In this document: piece after piece, positions 1-7,417 of the stretch
Layout: every line of letters begins with the position of its first letter
How positions within the stretch are numbered: the first letter of the stretch is position 1
Assembly: GCA_002492335.1 (NCBI GenBank)
Contig: DKYD01000003.1
Span: 22,477-45,457, forward strand
Direction of reading: 5' to 3'
DNA from: Lachnospiraceae bacterium UBA7109
GTDB lineage: Bacteria; Bacillota; Clostridia; Lachnospirales; Lachnospiraceae
DNA length: 22,981 nt
Translations under genes and position numbers: made by a program
Notes under the pieces: model-generated
Told to the model about the DNA's origin: nothing
What the model saw: the letters and a program-made list of their open reading frames with translations, nothing else
Databases searched by the model: none

Positions 1-290
1 AAAATATTCCCCGCCATATAAAACAAAAAATCCGGAACCCCATCCGTAGAAATATTCGCAATTCTGCCAAAAACAATCGTAAACACACTGGTAGACATAA
101 GCGGATGAAGCAAAATCCATGCCGGACCCAGAATTGTCTGCTTATACATTGTCTTAAAATCACGCCTTACAAACAGAAAAATCAAATCCCGATATGCAAG
201 GAGTTCCTTTAAATGTAACTGAAAAAAAGAGGCAGTCGGACGGATTTCAATGCTCCATTCTTCCTCTCCCAAACTCATTCTATTTTCCAT
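1..290 (-). CDS. ABC-2 type exporter permease, 5' part only (polysaccharide / teichoic acid export type)
   Basis: The first 96 codons of a gene that runs off the left edge of the window. The protein starts MENRMSLGEEEW and has the amphipathic stretch LLAYRDLIFLFVRRDFKTMY (residues 30-49), followed by GPAWILLHPLM and a first membrane segment at about 55-77. This arrangement is typical of the membrane subunit of ABC-2 exporters of the Wzm/TagG/RfbA class, which move lipid-linked polysaccharide or teichoic acid across the membrane with a separate ATPase. The start at 290 is preferred because GGAG lies 8 nt upstream; an in-frame ATG at 314 lacks a ribosome site and would lie inside the -10 box. 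The ATPase partner and the substrate lie outside the window, so the substrate is unknown. Confidence 0.8.
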   Translation of the reverse strand, partial: MENRMSLGEEEWSIEIRPTASFFQLHLKELLAYRDLIFLFVRRDFKTMYKQTILGPAWILLHPLMSTSVFTIVFGRIANISTDGVPDFLFYMAGNI

Positions 291-312
291 ATCTAGCTCT
301 CCTTGGTTCTTC

Positions 313-321
313 ATTATAACA
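313..321 (-). promoter_or_regulatory. extended -10 promoter of the ABC-2 permease
   Basis: On the minus strand the bases read TGTTATAAT, a perfect TATAAT with the TGn extension. The -35 region at 17-18 nt spacing is poor, as is common for extended -10 promoters. The start of transcription would be about 15-20 nt before the permease ATG. It lies downstream of the kinase terminator, so the permease is probably a separate transcript. Confidence 0.55.
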
Positions 322-392
322 CCATATACCAGAAAAGAGAAGTAATAAAATTTTAAGAATATCTTTGTCAAATCTTAAAGTCACATTCAGGC

Positions 393-443
393 ACAAAAGT
401 TCAGGCACAGAACTATAGAAAAGCTCTGCACCTGAACTTTTGT
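393..443 (-). terminator. terminator after the two-component operon
   Basis: A perfect 13-bp inverted repeat (ACAAAAGTTCAGG at 393-405 and CCTGAACTTTTGT at 431-443), which continues after two mismatches with four more pairs around a 13-nt loop. It lies 17 nt after the histidine kinase stop. The run of U is inside the 3' arm, and the A/T run on the other arm means it could act in both directions. Confidence 0.7.
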
Positions 444-459
444 TTCCGCATACTCTTAT

Positions 460-2511
460 TTAAAATTTTATCTCTACTTTAAACAAATCTGCTTCTGTCT
501 CTATCTTAAATTTTCCCTTTTGCAGTTCTGTAAAGCTCTTTGCGATTGCAAGTCCCAGTCCGCTTCCTTCCGTATTCCTCGATACATCTCCCCGTACAAA
601 CCGCTCCGTAATTTCCTCCGGATGAAAGGTTATCTCTTCTGCCGAAATATTTTTAATACGAATCACAGTCTCTGCACCTTCTCTTGCAATTTCCACATAT
701 GCCCGCGTATGAGGCATTGCATACTTGGAAATATTCACAAGAAGATTCTCAAATATCCGGTATGTCTTCTGGCTGTCAAGCGGAACAATTAGTTTTTCAT
801 TCGGATACTTACATCGGAAATCAATATCTGCCGCCTGGAATTTATCCTCCAGCTCAAGCTTTACCTGTTTAAACAGATTGACGATATCTACATCCACAAT
901 ATGAAGAGTTATATTTTTGCTGCTCGCTTTACTGATTTCAAACAAATCTTCAATTAATGCTTTCAGTCTTAAAGATTTGCTTTCCAGCACTTCAATATAG
1001 GCTTTTTGTTTTTCCTCATCTTCCTCCTCCTTCAGAAGATTCACATAAGTGATAATTGCTGTAAGCGGCGTTTTCAAATCATGTGAAACATTCGTAATCA
1101 ATTCCGTCTTCATACGCTGGCTCTTCACTTCTTCCTCTACTGCCTTCTTAAATCCAGTCTGTATTTTTGTGATTTCTGAGCGAAATGGTGAAAACACACC
1201 CAGATCTCCTTTGATTTCCGCATCCAGATTGCCATCTGCGATCTGATTCACTGCATCTAACAGCACAGCATATTTTTTTTGCAGATCACGATAATATTTC
1301 TGCAGGAACAGAAATAACAGGACGGAATAAATCACCAGCGCCGCAATTCCAAAAAACCACATCGAACATAAAACAGCAAGGACGCAGAAATTTACAAATA
1401 CAATTTTAAAAATAATTTTATTATTCTCTTCACTCAGGTCAACATTCTGGAAAGACTCATATATTCTTTTCACCAGTTTTGTCACTTTATCTTTTAAGCA
1501 TATCCATATTCGTTTTACATATTTTCTGGAAATATATAATAAACTCCGCTTTTTCAGATAGTCTGCCGGACCAAGTACATAAATCTGCCTGAAGCAGGAA
1601 GAAGCCCAGTATATTGCCCCAAACACAACGATCCAGTACGCATAATCTTCCAGCCATACCGCCCCGTCTCTTTTTTCTATCATCCACGCATAGTTCTCCA
1701 TCGTCATGCTGAAAACAGATATAGCGATAACAGCTGTTACTTCAAAGGGCGCCTTAAAGATTTTTTCCTGTCCGGTATGAAGAGAACGGAATAACGGATA
1801 GATCCAGGACGCTCCCGCTGTAAAAAGCATAAGAAAAAGCATCGTACTTACAGCATAATCCGGCAGATACTCTTCATAATAGTATCCTTCCTCCAGATAA
1901 TCCTGCAAATTATCCTTATCCATAGCATAATAATATGTTCGCTCTGCCGGACACTCCAATCCATAATCTTTCGTATTTTTCAGAAGCTCATATGTCTCAT
2001 AGCTGTCCGGGCTGTCCAAAAGCCTCCGGATCACGATTCTCTGCTCTTCTTCATACTCTCCCCGCAGCATTTTAATGCTCGGGTTTCCTTTGCTGTTATA
2101 TGAAACCGCAAGGACAAATTCATAATCGGACAGCTTATTATCTTTCAGAATATTTCCGGCATTTGCCGTACTGAAATCTACAACATCTCCCTCTTCATCC
2201 TCCACACGGTAATCCAGATAAGGATAAAACCACTGAAAATCTCCAAGAATACCCGGGAAGTCATTTTCCAGCACTTCATCCGCCATTTCCCTGTCAAGTG
2301 CCCGGTTATACAAAATATAACCCGTTTCCAGAAATTGTTCCAGAAATTCCTCTGATATCAACGCATCCTTCCGTGCCTTTGCCTCCCTCTGTATCATTGC
2401 TTCATTATAATTCTGATATTGACTTGTCACATAAAATACAGGCAGTAATATTGTACAGATAATAAGAACAACTGCAAGCTTATGCCTGTTTTTCAATTTT
2501 GTATCCAACAC
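460..2511 (-). CDS. membrane sensor histidine kinase
   Basis: A 683-residue kinase. One membrane segment lies at about 11-30, an acidic, Tyr-rich, probably extracellular region at about 32-220, several further membrane segments at about 221-241, 256-272, 290-310 and 368-404, then a HAMP-like linker (about 405-465). The HisKA box NVSHDLKTPL places the phosphorylated His at 477. The ATP domain has an N-box with N589 and N593 and the G-box GSGLGLA (649-655). The GTG start is set back into the end of the response regulator gene (32-nt overlap), with an AAGGTGG site about 6 nt upstream, so translation is probably coupled. No recognised sensor domain is evident in the extracellular part, and the signal is unknown. 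The many membrane segments resemble VanS/envelope-stress kinases of Clostridia, but no specific assignment is justified. Confidence 0.93.
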   Translation of the reverse strand: MLDTKLKNRHKLAVVLIICTILLPVFYVTSQYQNYNEAMIQREAKARKDALISEEFLEQFLETGYILYNRALDREMADEVLENDFPGILGDFQWFYPYLDYRVEDEEGDVVDFSTANAGNILKDNKLSDYEFVLAVSYNSKGNPSIKMLRGEYEEEQRIVIRRLLDSPDSYETYELLKNTKDYGLECPAERTYYYAMDKDNLQDYLEEGYYYEEYLPDYAVSTMLFLMLFTAGASWIYPLFRSLHTGQEKIFKAPFEVTAVIAISVFSMTMENYAWMIEKRDGAVWLEDYAYWIVVFGAIYWASSCFRQIYVLGPADYLKKRSLLYISRKYVKRIWICLKDKVTKLVKRIYESFQNVDLSEENNKIIFKIVFVNFCVLAVLCSMWFFGIAALVIYSVLLFLFLQKYYRDLQKKYAVLLDAVNQIADGNLDAEIKGDLGVFSPFRSEITKIQTGFKKAVEEEVKSQRMKTELITNVSHDLKTPLTAIITYVNLLKEEEDEEKQKAYIEVLESKSLRLKALIEDLFEISKASSKNITLHIVDVDIVNLFKQVKLELEDKFQAADIDFRCKYPNEKLIVPLDSQKTYRIFENLLVNISKYAMPHTRAYVEIAREGAETVIRIKNISAEEITFHPEEITERFVRGDVSRNTEGSGLGLAIAKSFTELQKGKFKIETEADLFKVEIKF

Positions 2512-3187
2512 CCCACACCACCTTCAAATATTTTGGTTCTTTCGGATTAAGCTCAATCTTTTCACGAATATTCCGCACATGCACCATAATTGTATCGGTA
2601 TTAACTGCACGTTCGTTCCACACTCTCTCATAAATCTCTTCCGCCGAAAATACTCTTCCCGGATTTTTCATAAGAAGCAACAGAATTTTATATTCAATCG
2701 GCGTTACCTTTACCGGCTCGCCGTCTACCGTTACCTCCACCATATCTTCATTCAGCTCCAGACCACCAATGGTATGAATATTCGCCGCCTTTTCCGCCGT
2801 CCCGATCTTTTCCAGGAATTTCCGGTATCTTCGAAGCTGGGAATTCACCCTTGCGAGAAGTTCCATCGGAGTAAACGGTTTCGTCACATAATCATCCGCC
2901 CCCATATTCAGCCCCATAATCTTATCTACCTCTTCTGATTTTGCGGACAGGAAAATTACCGGAAAATCATATTTTTCACGAAGTTTTATTGTCATGGCAA
3001 TTCCGTCCATCCGCGGCATCATAACATCCACAATCGCCAGGTGTATTTCTTCTTTCTCTATCACCTCAAGTCCCTGGACGCCGTCTGCTGCCTGAAACAC
3101 AACATACCCCTGGCTCTTCAGGTATATTTCCACGCCCTCACGTATCTCCTTATCATCTTCTACAATCAAGACATGATTTACTTCCAT
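2480..3187 (-). CDS. OmpR/PhoB-family response regulator
   Basis: 235 residues from the chosen start. The receiver domain (about 5-118) has the acidic pair D11/D12, phospho-acceptor D54 in AIVDVMMPRMDG and K103 in VTKPF. The C-terminal winged helix (about 135-232) ends with VWGVGYKIEK, the classic OmpR/PhoB wing. It would be phosphorylated by the kinase encoded just downstream. A longer reading from ATG 3205 adds six residues (MNGGYI), but that codon has no ribosome site and the GGAGG needed for ATG 3187 (7 nt away) falls inside it, so the shorter form is chosen. The gene overlaps the kinase start by 32 nt and is the first gene of the operon. Confidence 0.94.
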   Translation of the reverse strand: MEVNHVLIVEDDKEIREGVEIYLKSQGYVVFQAADGVQGLEVIEKEEIHLAIVDVMMPRMDGIAMTIKLREKYDFPVIFLSAKSEEVDKIMGLNMGADDYVTKPFTPMELLARVNSQLRRYRKFLEKIGTAEKAANIHTIGGLELNEDMVEVTVDGEPVKVTPIEYKILLLLMKNPGRVFSAEEIYERVWNERAVNTDTIMVHVRNIREKIELNPKEPKYLKVVWGVGYKIEKQA

Positions 3188-3258
3188 AATATATCCTCCG
3201 TTCATACTGATAAACTCTCATACACAACCGCCTCCTGTCGTTTCCTTTCTTTTCAAAT

Positions 3259-3288
3259 ACTATAAACAGGAAATCTAAAGGCAGTCAA
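3259..3288 (-). promoter_or_regulatory. promoter of the two-component operon
   Basis: On the minus strand TTGACT (3283-3288), an 18-nt spacer and TATAGT (3259-3264). It is the only good sigma-A-like pair between the GNAT terminator and the response regulator. It leaves a leader of about 65 nt, which contains a second ribosome site (see findings). Confidence 0.6.
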
Positions 3289-3309
3289 AACAAAAAACAA
3301 AAGATTTTC

Positions 3310-3341
3310 TAAAGAAAAGGAGTCCTGGCTCCAGAACTCCT
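3310..3341 (-). terminator. terminator after the ispF-GNAT operon
   Basis: On the minus strand AGGAGTTCTG, loop GAGC, then CAGGACTCCT with one G-U pair, followed by TTTTCTTT. The stem starts inside the TAG stop codon of the acetyltransferase gene (3340-3342), so the coding end doubles as part of the terminator. Confidence 0.8.
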
Positions 3342-4338
3342 ACACAACCTCATTTAAATATATTTTCGACAGGGGAATTATTTTCTCCAGCTCGCTGCAC
3401 AGACGTTCTGACAACGCTACTCCATCCTCTTCTTTTATCTCTTCTATCGTCTTTGCTCCAAACAGGAAGCTTGAAAGCGCGGCTATCGTTATCGTTCCTT
3501 CACTGTTCTTTTCGATGCCATCCATAAGCATAACGCCGGAAAACTCTGTTCCGGTTATGACAATACACCGGTTATTCTCTTCAATCAGCGGATCTGTCAC
3601 CGTAAAACATGCCGCCGTAAAGGTCGTAAGACAAAGTGACATCAACATCCTTCTTACATCTATAATGCGAATCATAATTTTCGGTTTTTTATCCTTTTCT
3701 TCCATTGTCTCATAACAAAATCTGCAGTCCGTAATGCTGTCTCCATCACGATAAATCATCACCCTGCCGCCGTCGGATGCATATTCTTTCAAAAGCCTTT
3801 GATAATATGCCTCATCCCGCTTTGCATACACCTGATAATTTGCTGACAGATATGTCTCTGCCGCCCTGGCAAGCCCATCGCAATCCGTTCTCTCTGCCTC
3901 TTTTACCTGCCCCTCGTTTTCAGATATTTCCTTGTAGATGCGGCGCTCCTGTTCATATACTGTCCGAAAGTCATAAGGCAGATAAAGTTCTTCTGCCGCA
4001 GGCATAAGAAAGGTAAATGTCTTTCCCTCCCCATACATTTCACAAAGCGCCCGTTTCATCAGCACTTCCATATATCCCCTTTTTCTATAAGGTTTTCTGG
4101 TGGCCACCGCCACAATATAATCTATCTGTTTTTCACTCCCGTTTACCTTCAATACATATGGATTCAAATGAAGCATCGCCTGGATAGCTTCATCCTCCTC
4201 CACTACATAGATCTGATTATCCTTTGTCTTTTCCGTATAATAATAATCTACAAAAGACGGACTGTCTTCTGCAAACACCTCCTCATACAATACTCTTGTA
4301 TTCCCATGCTCCTCCTCAGATAACTTACGAATCTGCAT
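3340..4338 (-). CDS. GNAT acetyltransferase, Eis-like architecture
   Basis: 332 residues. The N-terminal half is a GNAT fold whose acetyl-CoA pyrophosphate loop is RKPYRKRGYM (81-90), preceded by the usual beta strand DYIVAVAT. The PAAEELYLPYDF segment (about 113-125) is the second conserved GNAT stretch of this group. The C-terminal third (about 225-332), ending in a sterol-carrier-like region, matches the layout of Eis-family acetyltransferases. The acceptor (an amine of a small molecule, antibiotic or protein) cannot be told from sequence. Its ATG lies inside the last codons of ispF (14-nt overlap) with an AAGGGAG site about 7 nt upstream, which implies translational coupling, but no functional link with isoprenoid synthesis is known. 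Confidence 0.82.
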   Translation of the reverse strand: MQIRKLSEEEHGNTRVLYEEVFAEDSPSFVDYYYTEKTKDNQIYVVEEDEAIQAMLHLNPYVLKVNGSEKQIDYIVAVATRKPYRKRGYMEVLMKRALCEMYGEGKTFTFLMPAAEELYLPYDFRTVYEQERRIYKEISENEGQVKEAERTDCDGLARAAETYLSANYQVYAKRDEAYYQRLLKEYASDGGRVMIYRDGDSITDCRFCYETMEEKDKKPKIMIRIIDVRRMLMSLCLTTFTAACFTVTDPLIEENNRCIVITGTEFSGVMLMDGIEKNSEGTITIAALSSFLFGAKTIEEIKEEDGVALSERLCSELEKIIPLSKIYLNEVV

Positions 4339-4894
4339 TTCCCGTCTCCCTTCTCACGGTACATCCCGCGCACCCTTCACAGCCATTTTCTCTGCCGCCG
4401 CCAACCGCATAGCTGTAATTTGCCGCTGTCTCAAGGCATGCAACTGCCTGTGCAGAGATTCCTTCTCCACTTCCGGTAAATCCAAGTCCTTCTTCCGTAG
4501 TTGCCTTAATGTTCACCTGTTCCACATCAATCTGCAAAGCCTCAGCAATATTTTCCCGCATCTTCCGGATATGCGGCGCCATCTTCGGCCGCTGCGCAAT
4601 AATCGTGGCGTCTATATTACTGATAAAATAAAGCTTATCCTCCAGCAGTGCTCCCACATCTTTCAGGAGCCGGATACTTGAAATTCCTTTATACGCCGGA
4701 TCTGTATCCGGAAAATGCTTTCCAATATCCCCAAGAGCAGCCGCACCCAGCAGTGCATCCATAATCGCATGTAACAGCACATCTGCATCAGAATGTCCGA
4801 GGAGTCCTTTTTCATAAGGAATCTTGACTCCACCCAGAACCAGCTCCCGTCCTTCTACTAATTTATGAACATCATATCCCATACCAACCCGCAT
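4325..4894 (-). CDS. ispF: 2-C-methyl-D-erythritol 2,4-cyclodiphosphate synthase
   Basis: Fifth enzyme of the non-mevalonate (MEP) isoprenoid pathway: converts 4-diphosphocytidyl-methylerythritol 2-phosphate to the 2,4-cyclodiphosphate with release of CMP. Metal ligands D8, H10 (GYDVH) and H42 are present, as are GHSDADV (33-39), the flexible loop GDIGKHFPDTDP and the CMP-site residues T133/E135 of ATTEEGLGFTG. The start at 4894 follows GGAGG by 7 nt; a longer reading from 4933 (MPVIIIRAGGGYV...) would include the ribosome site. The family is normally about 155-160 residues. This protein has 189, with an added tail of about 30 residues holding C172, C175 and C178 in a CxxCxxC cluster and overlapping the next gene. 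Confidence 0.95.
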   Translation of the reverse strand: MRVGMGYDVHKLVEGRELVLGGVKIPYEKGLLGHSDADVLLHAIMDALLGAAALGDIGKHFPDTDPAYKGISSIRLLKDVGALLEDKLYFISNIDATIIAQRPKMAPHIRKMRENIAEALQIDVEQVNIKATTEEGLGFTGSGEGISAQAVACLETAANYSYAVGGGRENGCEGCAGCTVRRETGNADS

Positions 4895-4916
4895 CACATA
4901 TCCTCCTCCCGCACGA

Positions 4917-4922
4917 ATTATA
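4917..4922 (-). promoter_or_regulatory. probable -10 box of the ispF operon
   Basis: Perfect TATAAT on the minus strand, about 23 nt before the ispF ATG, which leaves a short leader with the GGAGGAGG site. No convincing -35 is seen at 16-18 nt, so this is a moderate call. Confidence 0.4.
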
Positions 4923-5036
4923 ATTACAGGCATTTACTAATCTTCATCTTTTCATTCCGACATCATTTTATGTCTATTTCTCTCTTGTCTCATTTTATTA
5001 TTTCACTATCCTTTTGTCAAATATTAAAAAAAGGTA

Positions 5037-5066
5037 TTGACAATATCTGTCATATAATAGTATAAT
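5037..5066 (+). promoter_or_regulatory. promoter of the tRNA-Val / tRNA-Met transcript
   Basis: Perfect TTGACA (5037-5042) and TATAAT (5061-5066) separated by 18 nt. A second TATAAT at 5053 is too close to the -35. The strong consensus is typical of stable RNA operons. Transcription would start about 30 nt before the first tRNA. Confidence 0.85.
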
Positions 5067-5102
5067 AACGAAGTCGGTTCGAGATAAGAACCTGACAACC
5101 CT

Positions 5103-5175
5103 GGGATCATAGCTCAGCTGGGAGAGCACCTGCCTTACAAGCAGGGGGTCATAGGTTCGAGCCCTATTGGTCCCA
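5103..5175 (+). tRNA. tRNA-Val (anticodon UAC)
   Basis: A full cloverleaf of 73 nt. The acceptor GGGATCA pairs with TGGTCCC with one G-U; the D arm has AGCTCAGCTGGGAGAGC; the anticodon stem CCTGC/GCAGG encloses CTTACAA, giving UAC, which reads GUA valine codons; the T arm has GGTTCGAGCC. Discriminator A. The 3' CCA is not encoded (the next bases are CTT), so it must be added by the nucleotidyltransferase. Confidence 0.97.
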
Positions 5176-5210
5176 CTTTACAACAACAAGTTGTAATCTT
5201 AATTTCATAT

Positions 5211-5284
5211 GGCGGGATAGCTCAGTTGGCTAGAGCACACGGTTCATACCCGTGGTGTCGCTGGTTCAAATCCAGTTCCCGCTA
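5211..5284 (+). tRNA. tRNA-Met (anticodon CAU, elongator)
   Basis: A 74-nt cloverleaf: GGCGGGA pairs with TCCCGCT (G1-U72), the anticodon stem CACGG/CCGTG encloses TTCATAC, giving CAU, and the T arm contains GGTTCAAATCC. The paired first base, the A11-type D stem GCTC/GAGC and the GGCGGG acceptor fit elongator tRNA-Met of Firmicutes. They do not fit the initiator (C1-A72 mismatch, GGG/CCC anticodon stem). A lysidine-modified tRNA-Ile(CAU) is less likely but cannot be fully excluded by eye. No encoded CCA. Confidence 0.93.
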
Positions 5285-5290
5285 CTTTAA

Positions 5291-5317
5291 AAAGTCTGGT
5301 TTTCCAGGCTTTTTTAT
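5291..5317 (+). terminator. terminator of the tRNA transcript
   Basis: AAAGTCTGG, a TTTT loop, then CCAGGCTTT (one G-U pair) followed by a T run. It starts seven nt after the tRNA-Met gene and separates it from the etf operon promoter. Confidence 0.88.
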
Positions 5318-5340
5318 TATACTTTGAACTTGTTTACTAG

Positions 5341-5369
5341 TCGACAAATATATGGAAAGATGATATAAT
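5341..5369 (+). promoter_or_regulatory. promoter of the etfB-etfA-dehydrogenase operon
   Basis: TCGACA (5341-5346, one change from TTGACA), a 17-nt spacer and TATAAT (5364-5369) preceded by TGA, an extended -10. The leader before the etfB ATG would be about 25 nt. No operator palindrome stands out here. Confidence 0.75.
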
Positions 5370-5401
5370 GTGACCATTCCTTTTAGAAAGAAGTTATCAC
5401 T

Positions 5402-6190
5402 ATGAAAATTATTGTATGTATGAAACAAGTACCTGCAGGTACAAAAGTAGAAATCGACCCGGAAACGGGTTCTATGAAACGTATGTCAGAGGAGGCACGC
5501 ACAAATCCTTATGATTTGTTTGCGCTGGAATCCGCATTGCAATTGAAAGAACAGCTCTCAGGCACAGTTTCCGTTCTTACCATGGGACCTCCCCAGGCTG
5601 AAGAAATGATGCGTGACGCCTACGCTATGGGGGCGGACGAAGCAACTATTCTGTCCGACCGCAAGTTTGCCGGAGCCGATGTACTGGCCACCTCTTATAC
5701 CCTCTCCCAGGGAATCCAGATGCTTGGAGGAGCAGATTTGATCATCTGCGGAAAACAGACCACAGACGGCGACACTGCACAGGTAGGTCCGGCAATCGCG
5801 GAGCACCTTGATATTCCCCATGCGGCATGGGTTTCGGAAATTCTAGATGCGGACGAACACTCCATCCGCGTGCGCCAGAATCTTGCCAGTGTATCACAGA
5901 TCATCGAAATTCCATATCCGTGCCTGATTACGGTGGATAAAGATATCTGCGTTCCAAGGCTCCCCTCCTATCGCCTTATGTGCCGGACGAAAGAACGGCC
6001 TGTAAAAACATTCGGATTTAAAGATATGCCAGATCAGAATCTAAGCCGTTACGGACTCATTGGATCACCCACATCTGTAGAAAAAATGTTTGCACCACCG
6101 GAAACCGAAAAGCAAGTATATTTTGACGGCTCTTCTCAGGAAAAGGCAAATGCCCTGATGAATATTCTGATAAGCAAAAGGATACTATAA
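5402..6190 (+). CDS. etfB: electron transfer flavoprotein, beta subunit (bifurcating type)
   Basis: 262 residues beginning MKIIVCMKQVPAGTKVEID, the standard EtfB N-terminus. The middle has GADLIICGKQTTDGDTAQVGPAIAEHLDIP split over two familiar segments: the nucleotide-binding GKQ.TDGDT.QVG and the partner-contact helix. In bifurcating Etf enzymes this subunit binds FAD and NAD and forms a heterodimer with EtfA. The ribosome site (AGAAAG or GAAG) is weak, but the start codon is fixed by homology. First gene of a three-gene operon, 15 nt before the ferredoxin-fused etfA. The context (fused ferredoxin domain, dehydrogenase in the same operon) marks it as the LctB-like form and not the respiratory Etf of acyl-CoA oxidation. 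Confidence 0.94.
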   Translation: MKIIVCMKQVPAGTKVEIDPETGSMKRMSEEARTNPYDLFALESALQLKEQLSGTVSVLTMGPPQAEEMMRDAYAMGADEATILSDRKFAGADVLATSYTLSQGIQMLGGADLIICGKQTTDGDTAQVGPAIAEHLDIPHAAWVSEILDADEHSIRVRQNLASVSQIIEIPYPCLITVDKDICVPRLPSYRLMCRTKERPVKTFGFKDMPDQNLSRYGLIGSPTSVEKMFAPPETEKQVYFDGSSQEKANALMNILISKRIL

Positions 6191-6205
6191 GAGGAGGAGT
6201 TCACT

Positions 6206-7417
6206 ATGGATTTTTTAAAATTTGACTCTGATAAATGCAGCCTTTGTGGAATCTGTGTAAAAAAATGTCCCTTCGGCGCATTGTCTATTGAATCAAATAC
6301 AATTGTATTGAATGAAAAATGCCGCATGTGTCGTCTGTGCATCCGTAACTGTCCTGAAAAAGCAATTCATTTTGAACAACAGATTAATTCTGTCGATAAA
6401 AATGTATGGCGTAATTTTCTAATCTTCGCAGAGCAGGAACGAGGTGACATTCATCCGGTTGTCTTCGAACTCCTCGGAGAAGCAAGAAAAATGGCAGCCA
6501 AGGTTGGCTATCAGGTCCGCTGCGTAATAATCGGCGGCACAGGCACATCCGAAAATGCCCGGAAGCTTCTGGAATATGGAGCTGACAAAGTATATGTATA
6601 TGAACATCCGGGCTTTGAAACATTTCGGGCAGACTGCTATTCAGATGCAGTCTCTGACTGTATTGCTTCTGTTAAGCCAAGCTCTGTACTGATTGGAGCC
6701 ACCTCCCTGGGACGTTCTCTTGCTCCGCGTCTGTCCACCAGATTTCATACAGGTCTGACTGCAGATTGTACGACCCTGGATATCAAAGCCAACACCGACA
6801 TGATACAGATCCGTCCTGCATTTGGAGGAAATATCATGGCACAAATTGCCATTACACATTCCCGTCCACAATTTGCAACCGTCCGGTACCGGGTCATGGA
6901 TCCTGCGGCAAAAGTGCCGCATCCAACCAGCGAAGTTATCCGCTGCCCGGTTTCCGAAGACATGGTACGCTCAAAAATAGGCGTCGTATCCGTCAATATA
7001 TTGGAAAAGAAGAAAACTCTGGAAGAAGAAGAAATTATTGTAGCTGTCGGCCGTGGCGCAGGAAATGAAGCCGGAGCAGCAATTTGCAGGGAACTTGCTG
7101 AAGCGCTCGGCGGACAACTGGCTTATACCCGCCCTATGGTAGAAAATGGTTTTGGCGATACGGCACATCAGATTGGTTTATCCGGCCGTACTGTCCGGCC
7201 AAAGCTTATCATCACCTGCGGAGTATCCGGGGCTATTCAGTTTACCTCCTGCATGACAGGTGCTGAATACATCGTCGCCATTAATAACGATCCAAATGCA
7301 CAGATATTCAAATGTGCAAATTATTGTATCGTACACGATTTATATGAAATTGTCCCAAGACTGACCAGCCTTGTGAAAAATAGAAAGGAGGGGAATGATC
7401 ATGGCATTTCCTTATAA
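6206..7417 (+). CDS. etfA: electron transfer flavoprotein, alpha subunit with N-terminal 2[4Fe-4S] ferredoxin domain
   Basis: 403 residues. Residues 1-55 are a ferredoxin domain with two full cluster motifs (C11, C14, C17, C21 and C39, C42, C45, C49). The EtfA body follows, ending in the FAD-binding region with GRGAGNEAGA, then GLSGRTVRPKLIITCGVSGA and AINNDPNAQIF, the usual C-terminal signature. The added iron-sulfur domain, found in LctC-type subunits, is thought to pass electrons between soluble ferredoxin and the Etf flavin. GGAGGAG lies 8 nt before the ATG. The last 17 nt overlap the next gene, indicating coupled translation. Confidence 0.95.
   Translation: MDFLKFDSDKCSLCGICVKKCPFGALSIESNTIVLNEKCRMCRLCIRNCPEKAIHFEQQINSVDKNVWRNFLIFAEQERGDIHPVVFELLGEARKMAAKVGYQVRCVIIGGTGTSENARKLLEYGADKVYVYEHPGFETFRADCYSDAVSDCIASVKPSSVLIGATSLGRSLAPRLSTRFHTGLTADCTTLDIKANTDMIQIRPAFGGNIMAQIAITHSRPQFATVRYRVMDPAAKVPHPTSEVIRCPVSEDMVRSKIGVVSVNILEKKKTLEEEEIIVAVGRGAGNEAGAAICRELAEALGGQLAYTRPMVENGFGDTAHQIGLSGRTVRPKLIITCGVSGAIQFTSCMTGAEYIVAINNDPNAQIFKCANYCIVHDLYEIVPRLTSLVKNRKEGNDHGISL

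Noticed and set aside
5103..5284. tRNA genes as an attachment site for an integrated element
   Set aside because: No integrase, no repeat of a tRNA 3' end and normal operons on both sides.
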